From: Candidatus Atribacteria bacterium
Lineage (GTDB): Bacteria; Atribacterota; Atribacteria; Atribacterales; Atribacteraceae
Length of the DNA: 8,244 nucleotides
NCBI GenBank assembly: GCA_018056205.1
Contig: JAGPGC010000044.1
Span: forward strand, 1 to 8,244
Direction of reading: 5' to 3'
How positions within the stretch are numbered: position 1 is the stretch's first letter; each line of letters opens with the position of its first letter. Made by a program: the position numbers and the translations under genes. Positions 1-6,037 of the stretch are shown here, piece by piece. The notes beneath the pieces are model-generated. The model was not told the origin of the DNA, ran no database searches, and saw nothing but the letters and a program-made list of their open reading frames with translations.

Positions 1-754
1 GAGTAAACCAAAATACTGAATCAGCAGGATAAATCCCTTTCACATCGATACCAGCATTACGAGCCTCTTCAATAGCCGGCCATATTTCCACGATTTCTTC
101 TCTTCCCAACAAACCATTTTCTCCCCCATGAGGATTAAGAGCGGCGACGGCGATTCTCGCTGAAAAAAGGCCAATTGAATTTAAATATTGATCCATCACC
201 AATAAAAATTTATATATCTTCTCTCTTTTTACCTCCTTGACTGCTTCACTAAGAGAAAGGTGACGGGTAAGAAAGAAAACTCGAAGTTGGTCTAACTGAA
301 ACATGGTAAGGGCGACCGAACTTTTAGTTAATTCCTTAAAAATTTCAGTATGTCCGATAAACGGAACCGCGGCAAGATGTAACGCCTCCTTGCTAATGGG
401 TGCCGTAACCACTGCATCTACCTGCCCCTTTAAAGCCAACTGAATAGCGGTTTGTAGGTATTCAAAGCTACATTGTCCCGATTGGGAAGAGATCTTTCCC
501 CATTGGAAGGAAGAAGGATCGACATTATTGCAATCGAAAAGATAAAGCCCTGGTTCAGAAATCGATTCAGAAAATTTCTGCCAGTTGATCGATGTTTTAG
601 TTATCCTTTCTGCTTGCTTCAAGACTTTCTGATCGCCAATTACCAAAGGTGTTGCGGGAAACTTCCAATCTCGCATAGTCTGTACAATAATTTCCGGCCC
701 GATTCCGCCTGGATCTCCTAAGGTAATGGCAATAACCGGCAATTTGGAGCTCAT
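1..754 (-). CDS. pdxA: PdxA-family dehydrogenase (4-hydroxythreonine-4-phosphate dehydrogenase or PdxA2), partial at 3' end
   Basis: The 251 visible residues start at ATG 754-752 and run off the left edge. PdxA oxidises and decarboxylates 4-phosphohydroxythreonine with NAD in cytosolic pyridoxal phosphate synthesis; PdxA2 relatives act on 4-phospho-D-erythronate or -threonate in sugar acid catabolism. Motifs seen in order: GDPGGIGPEI (13-22), VTAPISKEAL (116-125), GHTE (134-137), LTRHLSL (162-168), LNPHGGENG (206-214) and YPADSVF (242-248). H165 and H209 match two of the three family metal-binding histidines; the third lies beyond the window. The family is about 330 residues long, so roughly 75 are missing. 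The start codon overlaps the aminotransferase stop as ATGA, and a GGAG sits six bases upstream (minus strand 764-761), so translation is probably coupled. The family call is secure; PdxA versus PdxA2 is not resolved. Confidence 0.93.
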   Translation of the reverse strand, partial: MSSKLPVIAITLGDPGGIGPEIIVQTMRDWKFPATPLVIGDQKVLKQAERITKTSINWQKFSESISEPGLYLFDCNNVDPSSFQWGKISSQSGQCSFEYLQTAIQLALKGQVDAVVTAPISKEALHLAAVPFIGHTEIFKELTKSSVALTMFQLDQLRVFFLTRHLSLSEAVKEVKREKIYKFLLVMDQYLNSIGLFSARIAVAALNPHGGENGLLGREEIVEIWPAIEEARNAGIDVKGIYPADSVFWFT

Positions 755-1899
755 AGATCACTCCGGAAAGCAATGATTCTCTTAACACCTTCTTCAATCT
801 CTTCTCTTTTCCTGCAAATCGAGATACGAATAAATCCATCGGCGCTTTGTCCAAAAGTATCGCCTGGGGCCACTGCAACGTGACTTTTCTTTAGCAATTG
901 CTTGCAGAAGTCAAGTGATTTCATTCCAAATTCCCTAATATCCACCCAAACATAATATCCTCCTCCGGGACGGTATACTTTAAAGCCGGCTTTTTCTAAC
1001 TCGGAACAACAAAGTTCGCAGTTTTGATGGTAAGATTCAACCATCATTTGGATTTCTTCTTCTGGCATATCTAACGCTATTTCAGCAGCTTTTTGGGAAA
1101 GATGGGAAGCACAGGCAATCATGTATTCAGATACTTTCGTCAAATTAATCAATAAATCTTTCGGAACTACCATATATCCTATCCGCCATCCCGTCAAAGC
1201 ATAAGTTTTAGAAAAGGAAAAAATACTGATCAACCTTTCGGGTTGGACATAACGATACATACCAAAATGCTCACCCTGGTATATATATTTCTCGTAAGCT
1301 TCATCGGATATAACAACTAAATTGTACTCTTCGGCTAAATCTGCCATAGATTTCATAACTTCTTCGGGGAAAACAACTCCCATAGGATTAGAAGGAGTAT
1401 TAACCAAAATTATTTTCGTTTTGGGAGTGATAGACTTACGAATTGACTCGAAATCGGGTAAATAATTATTCTCTGGCAAGAGAAAATATCTCTTTATCTG
1501 GCCTCCACTCAGTACAACCTGCGAGAAATGATTGGTAAAGCCTGGATCAGGAATTAGCGCTTCATCTCCCGGCTCTAAAATGGTTCTGAAAGCTACGACA
1601 GTTCCAAAAAGTGAACCAGGAAGAATGATTACATCATCAGCATCAATTTTCCAATTTTTTTCTTTTAATAACTTTTTTGCTATCTTATCTCTTAGGGAAT
1701 AGATACCAACCGTGGGTGTATATTTAATATCTCCTTTGGAATAAAAATCTTTTAATCTTTCTAAAACAAAATTGGAGGTGGGAAAGTGTGGCTCTCCAAT
1801 TTCCAAATGAACTGCATCAGGAAAAGCAAGGGCCATTCCCATAAGATCCCGAATTCCTGATCGAGGTAATTTTGCTACATCATCAGCAACATAAACCAT
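751..1899 (-). CDS. Class I/II PLP-dependent aminotransferase (aspartate aminotransferase superfamily)
   Basis: This 382-residue protein has the full fold-type I aminotransferase pattern. It shows IGEPHFPT near the N-terminus (34-41), a YTPTVGIYSLRDKI substrate-loop region (60-73), NTPSNPMG with N171, SDEAY with D199 and Y202 (cofactor ring contacts), SFSKTYALTGWRIGY with K231 as the pyridoxal phosphate Schiff-base lysine and R239 as a phosphate contact, and GFIRIS with R358 as the likely substrate carboxylate-binding arginine. An upstream in-frame ATG at 1950 would add 17 residues, but the ATG at 1899 is preferred because GGGAGGT lies four bases before it and the protein then begins in the usual place. 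The gene lies 20 bases after tal and overlaps the start of pdxA. The substrate cannot be read from sequence; being next to pdxA suggests, only as inference, a SerC-like 4-phosphohydroxythreonine role. Confidence 0.93.
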   Translation of the reverse strand: MVYVADDVAKLPRSGIRDLMGMALAFPDAVHLEIGEPHFPTSNFVLERLKDFYSKGDIKYTPTVGIYSLRDKIAKKLLKEKNWKIDADDVIILPGSLFGTVVAFRTILEPGDEALIPDPGFTNHFSQVVLSGGQIKRYFLLPENNYLPDFESIRKSITPKTKIILVNTPSNPMGVVFPEEVMKSMADLAEEYNLVVISDEAYEKYIYQGEHFGMYRYVQPERLISIFSFSKTYALTGWRIGYMVVPKDLLINLTKVSEYMIACASHLSQKAAEIALDMPEEEIQMMVESYHQNCELCCSELEKAGFKVYRPGGGYYVWVDIREFGMKSLDFCKQLLKKSHVAVAPGDTFGQSADGFIRISICRKREEIEEGVKRIIAFRSDL

Positions 1900-1903
1900 A
1901 ATG

Positions 1904-1911
1904 ACCTCCCT
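1904..1911 (-). promoter_or_regulatory. Shine-Dalgarno site of the aminotransferase gene
   Basis: Minus-strand AGGGAGGT ends four bases before ATG 1899-1897. It decides the start: the upstream ATG at 1950 lies inside the end of tal and would give a 17-residue extension without homology-like features. Confidence 0.8.
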
Positions 1912-1919
1912 TTCTATTT

Positions 1920-2573
1920 TTAAAAAGGTTTTTCTGGAACCTTTTCCCAATCGGCAAGAAAATTTTTAATCCCAATATCGGTAAGTGGATGCTTTATTAA
2001 ACTCTTTATCACCGAATAGGGTATAGTAGCAACATGAGCTCCAATTTTTGCTGCTTCGACGACATGCATGGGATGACGTATCGATGAAGCGATGATTTGA
2101 GTATCAAATCCATAGTTATCTAATATAATTTTAATATCTCGAACCAAATTCATCCCATCTGATGCAACATCATCCAAACGCCCAAGGAAAGGGCTTACAT
2201 AAGTGGCTCCAGCTTTGGCTGCCATGAGGGCTTGTAATGGGTTAAAAATTAGGGTAGTGTTGATTTTAATATTTTCTTGAGATAAGGTTTTTATGGCTTT
2301 TAATCCTTCAGGAAGAATAGGAATTTTTACCACAATATTGGGTGCCCATCCCGCAAGAAGACGTCCTTCGCGAATCATGCCTTCAGCATCGAGGCTTACT
2401 ACTTCAGCAGAAACTGGACCATTCACCAGGTTACATATTTCCAGGATGACTTCTTTAAAACTTCTCCCGGTTTTTGCTATCAAAGTGGGATTCGTGGTCA
2501 CTCCATCTAAAACTCCCAACTGTAAAGCATCCCTGATTTCTTCCACCTTGGCGGTGTCAATAAAAAATTTCAT
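1920..2573 (-). CDS. tal: Transaldolase of the small TalC/FSA subfamily
   Basis: The 217-residue protein matches the compact transaldolase / fructose-6-phosphate aldolase family (about 210-220 residues). Motifs: [13 protein letters not shown] at the N-terminus, [13 protein letters not shown] (24-36), SAEVVS (55-60), [12 protein letters not shown] with Schiff-base lysine K83, INTTLIF (104-110), [11 protein letters not shown] (125-135) and IASSIRHP (161-168). From known family biochemistry, FSA has Gln and Tyr where this protein has E57 and F129, which favours true transaldolase: moving a dihydroxyacetone unit between sugar phosphates in the non-oxidative pentose phosphate pathway and yielding erythrose 4-phosphate in one direction. 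The frame is open up to an ATG at 2675, but ATG 2573 is chosen because AGGAGGT sits seven bases upstream and MKFFIDT is the usual family start. It is the first gene of the leftward operon. Confidence 0.94.
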   Translation of the reverse strand: MKFFIDTAKVEEIRDALQLGVLDGVTTNPTLIAKTGRSFKEVILEICNLVNGPVSAEVVSLDAEGMIREGRLLAGWAPNIVVKIPILPEGLKAIKTLSQENIKINTTLIFNPLQALMAAKAGATYVSPFLGRLDDVASDGMNLVRDIKIILDNYGFDTQIIASSIRHPMHVVEAAKIGAHVATIPYSVIKSLIKHPLTDIGIKNFLADWEKVPEKPF

Positions 2574-2580
2574 TACTTCA

Positions 2581-2587
2581 ACCTCCT
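2581..2587 (-). promoter_or_regulatory. Shine-Dalgarno site of tal
   Basis: Minus-strand AGGAGGT, seven bases before ATG 2573-2571. It fixes the tal start and argues against the 34-residue upstream extension to 2675. Confidence 0.85.
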
Positions 2588-2616
2588 GTATTAGTTTCGA
2601 AGGTAATACATTTCTT

Positions 2617-2656
2617 TTTATAATTTTAATTAGTAAGCTCTTTTCAAGGTATTGTA
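2617..2656 (-). promoter_or_regulatory. Candidate promoter region for the tal-aminotransferase-pdxA operon
   Basis: Two weak sigma-70-like options lie upstream of tal on the minus strand. One is TACAAT (2656-2651) with only a poor -35 (ATGAAT) 17 bases before it. The other is TTGAAA (2647-2642) followed after 19 bases by TATAAA (2622-2617), where the spacer is longer than ideal. Either would give a leader of a few tens of bases. A+T-rich sequence produces such matches by chance, so this is tentative. Confidence 0.3.
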
Positions 2657-2771
2657 CCCCAAAATCTCTCCTCATTCATAGTCTAATTTTGAAAATCTGG
2701 TTAAAGATTAAAGTATTAACGAAATGATTCAATCCTACTTGCTGCTTGCACCTGATTACTTTTAAATATAA

Positions 2772-2791
2772 TGATGAGTGAGCAGAGATGA
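2772..2791. repeat. 20-bp direct repeat, copy 1
   Basis: The 20 bases beginning TGATGAGTGAGC and ending AGAGATGA recur identically at 3039-3058. Identity stops one base outside on both sides (A/G on the left, G/A on the right). The two copies bracket 247 bases that contain the inverted palindromes. Confidence 0.85.
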
Positions 2792-2850
2792 GTGTCAAAG
2801 GCAGAGCGGGTGAGTGGGAGAGCGGGAGAATGGAAGAAAGGCATCAAATT

Positions 2851-2877
2851 GGGCAGACACCCAGGTCTGCCCCTACC
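2851..2877 (-). repeat. 27-bp REP-like palindrome, copy 1 (inverted relative to copy 2)
   Basis: GGGCAGAC (2851-2858), loop ACCCAG, GTCTGCCC (2865-2872) form a perfect 8-bp stem with a 6-base loop, followed by CCTACC. Read on the minus strand it aligns with the element at 2924-2950 with 22 of 27 bases identical. Four of the five differences form two compensated stem pairs and the fifth is in the loop. Confidence 0.85.
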
Positions 2878-2923
2878 AATATAAAATTGATGAATAAATT
2901 GACCAAATTCAAGGTGAGGAAAC

Positions 2924-2950
2924 GGTAGGGGCGAACCTAGGTGTTCGCCC
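2924..2950 (+). repeat. 27-bp REP-like palindrome, copy 2
   Basis: GGTAG leads into GGGCGAAC (2929-2936), loop CTAGGT, GTTCGCCC (2943-2950): a perfect 8-bp stem with a 6-base loop. It faces copy 1 head-on with 46 bases between them, the layout of paired intergenic REP-type elements. No transposase is present in the window. Confidence 0.85.
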
Positions 2951-3038
2951 ATCATATATTCGCCCGTTATTGGATCTTCATTGTCATCGAGCGCCATAAA
3001 AGTGGCATGAATGTTTATCCTGAAAATACCGTAACGGG

Positions 3039-3058
3039 TGATGAGTGAGCAGAGATGA
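3039..3058. repeat. 20-bp direct repeat, copy 2
   Basis: Identical to 2772-2791 over 20 bases. It closes the island that holds the two inverted palindromes. Confidence 0.85.
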
Positions 3059-3112
3059 ATAAAAAAGGGTATCGGGGTGGGTTAGGTTTTGCTTTATTTT
3101 CATCCCTACCTG

Positions 3113-3129
3113 ATACTGCAGAGCAGTAT
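3113..3129. repeat. Small hairpin with 7-bp stem
   Basis: ATACTGC (3113-3119), loop AGA, GCAGTAT (3123-3129). There is no following T-run, so it is not a standard terminator on the plus strand. It lies about 130 bases before the ligase start; its role is unknown. Confidence 0.5.
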
Positions 3130-3246
3130 GAAGTTCAATTATCAATTATCAAATAGTGGCAGAAATAAGAAATATGGAATAAAATACTTGAAGAAAATAA
3201 ATTTAGGTCATAGCCGCATTCAAGAAGGTTATTCTATATAAGTTTT

Positions 3247-3253
3247 GAGGAGG
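3247..3253 (+). promoter_or_regulatory. Shine-Dalgarno site of the acyl-CoA ligase gene
   Basis: GAGGAGG, five bases before ATG 3259. It is a strong site that fixes the start. Confidence 0.8.
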
Positions 3254-3258
3254 AAAGT

Positions 3259-4755
3259 ATGATAACTACTATAACCGAAAGAATTCAAGAAATGAGTCAG
3301 GAATATGGAAAAAAAATCGCCGTTTCAATGGGAGATTGGTTTATTAATTATACTGAACTGGTTAATGAAATTGATAAAGAAGCCACAAAGTTAAAAAAAG
3401 CTGGTGTTAAAGAAGGAATGAGAGTTATAATTGTACTTCCCAATCACTGGCATACATTACGACTTATCCTCGGTTGTTTTCATATTGGGGCTATTCCATT
3501 GCTTCTCTCCCCAAAATATCCTTCTAAATCAATTGAAAAAATCTTCCAAAACGCCAAAGCTAACTTACTGATAGCACAATCTTCACATCAGGCACTTGCT
3601 GACCAGCTTCCCTTTGCTATTATTGGTGAAAATGGAGAAATCGGATTCCCGGAAAAAATAAATAAAACGGTTGACGACTTACCATCTTTAGATTCACCTA
3701 TTGCTGCTTTCTTTTCAACTTCAGGAACTACCGGAATTCCCAAATTGGTTATGCTAACTCATAAAAATATCCTTTCGGATATTGACAGCTGTTTTGATTT
3801 AGTCGATATATATCCAGAGGACCGCATGTTAGGGGTTCTTCCTATGTTTCACGTTTTTGGTTTTTCAATTGCCTATATCCTTCCCTTAGCCAAAGGAATG
3901 ACTCTTACAATTGTTCCTTCGCTTTATCCAGCAAATAATTTAATCGAATCGCTCAAAAAATATCAATCTACGGTTTTTTTGGGTGTTCCAGCAATATTTT
4001 CTATTTTAGCTGGAGCGCGCGCTAAAGTTCCCTTCGATCTAAGCCCACTCCGTCTTCCCATCTGTGGTGGTGATGCTCTTCCCCAAAGAGTACGGGAAGC
4101 TTTCGAAAAAGGCTTTGGATTAAACATCATGGAGGGATATGGAATCACCGAGGCATCCCCAGTGGTTTCCATCAATCCTTCTCCTCTTACTCGAGTACCA
4201 GGATCTGCCGGACCAGTAATCGACGCCATTAATCTTAGAATTGTAGATGATAATGGTAAAGAACTCCCCGTTGGAGAAATTGGTGAAATAATACTTTCTG
4301 GAGATCCAATTTCACCTGGTTATTATAATAATCCCGAAGAAAATCAAATTTCTTTCCGAAATCAATGGTTTTACACTGGAGATTTGGGGAAAATTGATGA
4401 AAAGAGTCTTCTTTACATCGAAGGAAGGAAAAAAGAATTGATTATTGTTTCTGGTTTTAATGTTTTTCCCCAAGAAATTGAAGAAGTAATTATGTCATTC
4501 CCGGGAGTTGCCAATACCGCTGTTGTGGGAGTGCAAAGAGCTTCCCGTGGCGAAATGATTAAAGCCTATGTGGTACCCAACGAAAATATTACCATTAACC
4601 CAACCGAAATTGTACGGTATTGCCGCAAAGAGTTAGCGTCTCATAAAGTTCCACGAATTGTGGAAATCGTTACCGAACTTCCCCAAACTGTAACCGGAAA
4701 AGTCATGAAATTTATGATTTCTTCTTCTGGAAATGAAATTGAAGTGAGCGAGTAA
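3259..4755 (+). CDS. AMP-forming acyl-CoA synthetase (fatty acid / carboxylic acid-CoA ligase)
   Basis: The 498-residue protein belongs to the adenylate-forming (ANL) superfamily, which activates a carboxylic acid with ATP to an acyl-AMP and passes it to coenzyme A. Motifs in order: phosphate-binding loop STSGTTGIPK (153-162), PMFHVFG (195-201), GYGITEAS (293-300), FYTGDLG (371-377), the hinge GRKKELIIVSGFNVFP (389-404) and PQTVTGKVMK near the C-terminus with catalytic lysine K481. The length is complete for the family (about 490-560) and no membrane segment is evident, so it is probably cytosolic. It reads like a FadD/LcfB-type fatty acyl-CoA ligase, but chain length and substrate cannot be read here, and an aromatic acid ligase is not excluded. 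It is transcribed divergently from the tal operon and stands alone between two repeat-filled gaps. Confidence 0.93.
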   Translation: MITTITERIQEMSQEYGKKIAVSMGDWFINYTELVNEIDKEATKLKKAGVKEGMRVIIVLPNHWHTLRLILGCFHIGAIPLLLSPKYPSKSIEKIFQNAKANLLIAQSSHQALADQLPFAIIGENGEIGFPEKINKTVDDLPSLDSPIAAFFSTSGTTGIPKLVMLTHKNILSDIDSCFDLVDIYPEDRMLGVLPMFHVFGFSIAYILPLAKGMTLTIVPSLYPANNLIESLKKYQSTVFLGVPAIFSILAGARAKVPFDLSPLRLPICGGDALPQRVREAFEKGFGLNIMEGYGITEASPVVSINPSPLTRVPGSAGPVIDAINLRIVDDNGKELPVGEIGEIILSGDPISPGYYNNPEENQISFRNQWFYTGDLGKIDEKSLLYIEGRKKELIIVSGFNVFPQEIEEVIMSFPGVANTAVVGVQRASRGEMIKAYVVPNENITINPTEIVRYCRKELASHKVPRIVEIVTELPQTVTGKVMKFMISSSGNEIEVSE

Positions 4756-4834
4756 AGCCTTTCACTCTAATTCGGAACTATTTGGAATTAAAAGATATGT
4801 TTATCCTAAAAATTCAGTTATGAATAAAAGTTGA

Positions 4835-4875
4835 TGTTATCCTGAGCGGTGTTTTCCCTCGAGAGGATCTCATCC
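4835..4875 (-). repeat. Intergenic hairpin element, unit 1 (inverted, degenerate)
   Basis: Read on the minus strand it starts GGATGAGATCCTC and ends GCTCAGGATAACA, the same framework as units 2 and 3 (GATGGGATTCTC ... CTCAGAATGACGG). It carries a CTCGAG core. It is more diverged than the other two. Confidence 0.6.
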
Positions 4876-4909
4876 ATTAGGTTATTAGTGCTTTATAAAT
4901 ACTTTAAAA

Positions 4910-4960
4910 GATGGGATTCTCACGTCGCCCGGTAAAAAACCGGTCTCCTCAGAATGACGG
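4910..4960 (+). repeat. Intergenic hairpin element, unit 2
   Basis: It begins GATGGGATTCTCAC and ends CTCCTCAGAATGACGG. The ATTCT and AGAAT ends are complementary. The core is a separate hairpin: CCGGT (4929-4933), AAAAA, ACCGG (4939-4943). Its left end, taken from 4909, shares 15 identical bases with unit 3. Confidence 0.75.
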
Positions 4961-4968
4961 AGAGTGTA

Positions 4969-5011
4969 GATGGGATTCTCACATCATACAAGATGCTCCT
5001 TAGGATGACGG
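4969..5011 (+). repeat. Intergenic hairpin element, unit 3
   Basis: It begins GATGGGATTCTCAC and ends GCTCCTTAGGATGACGG. The core differs from unit 2 but again can fold: CATC, loop ATACAA, GATG. Conserved ends around a changing but foldable centre resemble a mobile or structured intergenic repeat family. Confidence 0.7.
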
Positions 5012-5022
5012 CTGGATTGTAA

Positions 5023-5028
5023 TATAAT
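5023..5028 (+). promoter_or_regulatory. Candidate -10 box for the SYLF gene
   Basis: A perfect TATAAT lies 44 bases before the GTG start. The best -35 at 17-base spacing (TTAGGA, 5000-5005) matches the consensus at only three of six positions and falls inside repeat unit 3, so part of the promoter may be supplied by the repeat. Tentative. Confidence 0.35.
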
Positions 5029-5072
5029 GGTATTATAAATTCCTTTTAAGTTAGAAAGAAGGTGGTATAGTA

Positions 5073-5768
5073 GTGAAAAAAGCTAAAAGGTTTCTCTTTT
5101 TAGGTTTAATTTTAGTAATTTTATTCTCAATAAGTCCTCTCACCAGCGCAAACGATCAAATAATTAATCAATCTATCGAAGCTCTTCGTGATCTATCCAA
5201 AATACCTGAGCGAGACGTGTTCTTTTACCTTTTGGAAAAAGCCGAAGCCATTGCCATTTTCCCTAAGGTAGTCCGATTAGGACTTGGATTGGGTGCTCAA
5301 TACGGTGAGGGTTTGGTGTATCGAAAAGAATTCAATAAAAATATCTGGTATGGCCCAGCTTTTTATAAAATTTATGGAGTAAGCTTTGGACCTCAAGCTG
5401 GAATTCAATCTACCAGCCTAATTCTTCTTATAATGGATCAAGAAGGGATGAATATTTTTTATAGTGATGGTTTAACTTTGGGGGGAAATGTAAGCGTCGC
5501 AGCCGGGCCTATTGGAAGAAGCTTTTCTGCTGAAGTTGATTTGAATTTGGATTCTTCAATTTATTCCTATTCCCAATCTCGAGGCTTATTTGTCGGTCTC
5601 TCAGTACAAGGTGCACAAATCAAACAAAACCATCAAGCAAATCGGCAATTCTATAAAGAAAGCATCAAACCAGAGGATATTCTTACCTCCAAGATATCAT
5701 CAAACCTAAGCTCGTTGCGTCTTCAACAAATGCTGAAAGACTTGATTCGAAAAAACTCAATTGATTAA
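5073..5768 (+). CDS. Exported SYLF/Ysc84-family (DUF500) protein, probable lipid-binding
   Basis: The 231-residue protein starts with a signal peptide: basic MKKAKR, a hydrophobic stretch (7-20) and a likely cleavage site after TSA at residue 26. The mature part matches the SYLF/Ysc84 domain: KAEAIAIFPKVVRLGLGLG (56-74), GEGLVYRK (78-85), WYGPAFYKIYGVSFGPQAG (92-110), GGNVSVAAGPIGR (137-149) and IYSYSQSRGLFVGLSVQGA (163-181). Known members bind phosphoinositides or other lipids; bacterial ones are exported and poorly understood. The start is GTG, chosen because GAAGGTGG (5058-5065) sits seven bases upstream and the signal peptide follows at once. A membrane mini-protein follows 12 bases later, so the two are probably cotranscribed. 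The cellular role here is unknown. Confidence 0.9.
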   Translation: MKKAKRFLFLGLILVILFSISPLTSANDQIINQSIEALRDLSKIPERDVFFYLLEKAEAIAIFPKVVRLGLGLGAQYGEGLVYRKEFNKNIWYGPAFYKIYGVSFGPQAGIQSTSLILLIMDQEGMNIFYSDGLTLGGNVSVAAGPIGRSFSAEVDLNLDSSIYSYSQSRGLFVGLSVQGAQIKQNHQANRQFYKESIKPEDILTSKISSNLSSLRLQQMLKDLIRKNSID

Positions 5769-5780
5769 AGGGGGCGGACT

Positions 5781-5990
5781 ATGAGAACAATATTATCTAT
5801 TCTCGGAGTGATTTTTCTTATTATTCTGGCTTTTCGCTTTTTCCCAATTGTTGTGGCAGGCGTTTTTGTATTAATCGGCGCTATCCTGTTAATATTACTT
5901 TTAACCGGTATTGCTGTAATAGCTGCTCCGATTATTATCTTATTACTTCTTATTGGAGTAGTGGTTTGGGTGCTCCGATTAATTTTTTAA
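5781..5990 (+). CDS. Small hydrophobic membrane protein of unknown function
   Basis: This 69-residue protein is almost entirely hydrophobic. It could form two or three membrane segments (roughly 4-18, 22-42 and 44-65), with a proline at 22 and another at 50. The only charged residues are R2, R19 and R66; there are no acidic residues. AGGGGG (5769-5774) lies six bases before the ATG. It starts 12 bases after the SYLF gene and is followed 47 bases later by the dehydratase-like pair, suggesting one transcription unit. No known family is recognised. The clean Shine-Dalgarno site and operon spacing support a real gene, but the repetitive Ile/Leu/Val composition makes homology hard to judge. Confidence 0.72.
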   Translation: MRTILSILGVIFLIILAFRFFPIVVAGVFVLIGAILLILLLTGIAVIAAPIIILLLLIGVVVWVLRLIF

Positions 5991-6024
5991 AAGTGCTTTA
6001 GCTCTTTATTTTTTATTTCATATT

Positions 6025-6032
6025 AGGTGGAG
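6025..6032 (+). promoter_or_regulatory. Shine-Dalgarno site of the small dehydratase-like subunit
   Basis: AGGTGGAG, five bases before ATG 6038. It supports a short N-terminus that begins directly at MNVGYFCTYIPEE. Confidence 0.75.
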
Positions 6033-6037
6033 AAGCA

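Larger units (their letters stand above)
2574..3258. other. Intergenic region between divergent genes, repeat-rich, no convincing gene
   Basis: The stretch separates the leftward tal operon from the rightward acyl-CoA ligase. Its tal-proximal part is plain A+T-rich leader. From about 2772 it becomes a repeat island: a 20-bp direct repeat, a purine-rich G/A stretch (about 2800-2840), two inverted 27-bp palindromes, the second copy of the direct repeat and a small hairpin at 3113-3129. The 93-codon open frame on the minus strand at 2716-2997 crosses the palindromes, lacks any recognisable protein pattern and is not called as a gene. No good terminator or strong promoter for the ligase was seen. 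Confidence 0.7.
4756..5072. other. Repeat-filled intergenic region between the ligase and the SYLF gene
   Basis: No gene is seen. The first 80 bases contain a 17-base segment at 4797-4813 that matches 3011-3027 at 16 of 17 bases. Then come three related hairpin-like elements (4835-4875 inverted; 4910-4960 and 4969-5011 direct), followed by a possible -10 box and the Shine-Dalgarno site for the next gene. No clear Rho-independent terminator for the ligase gene was found. Confidence 0.7.

Noticed and set aside
473..878. Open frames on the plus strand (473-721) and minus strand (597-878)
   Set aside because: They overlap the well-supported pdxA and aminotransferase frames and show no domain; shadow frames.
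2293..2727. 144-codon open frame on the plus strand opposite tal
   Set aside because: Antisense to a clearly recognised transaldolase and without family features.
2746..2772. TTGCAC ... TATAAT promoter-like pair
   Set aside because: The spacer is only 15 bases, no gene follows on that strand before the ligase, and the -10 touches the direct repeat.
2716..2997. 93-codon open frame on the minus strand in the intergenic repeat island
   Set aside because: It runs through the palindromes and one direct repeat, has no Shine-Dalgarno site that I can see and no recognisable domain; its coding appearance comes from the repeat.
3230..3240. TATATA-type -10 box before the ligase
   Set aside because: A start from here would fall at the Shine-Dalgarno site itself, and no -35 match lies at a fitting distance.
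3963..4229. 88-codon open frame on the minus strand inside the ligase gene
   Set aside because: Antisense to the conserved part of the ligase, with no motif of its own.
4766..4790. Terminator after the ligase gene (AATTC ... GAATT)
   Set aside because: Stem of five mostly A-T pairs with an 11-base loop and no T-run; not a credible Rho-independent terminator.
4835..5011. CRISPR-like array
   Set aside because: Three units only, one inverted, with uneven spacing and cores that vary instead of unique spacers between constant repeats; no cas genes.
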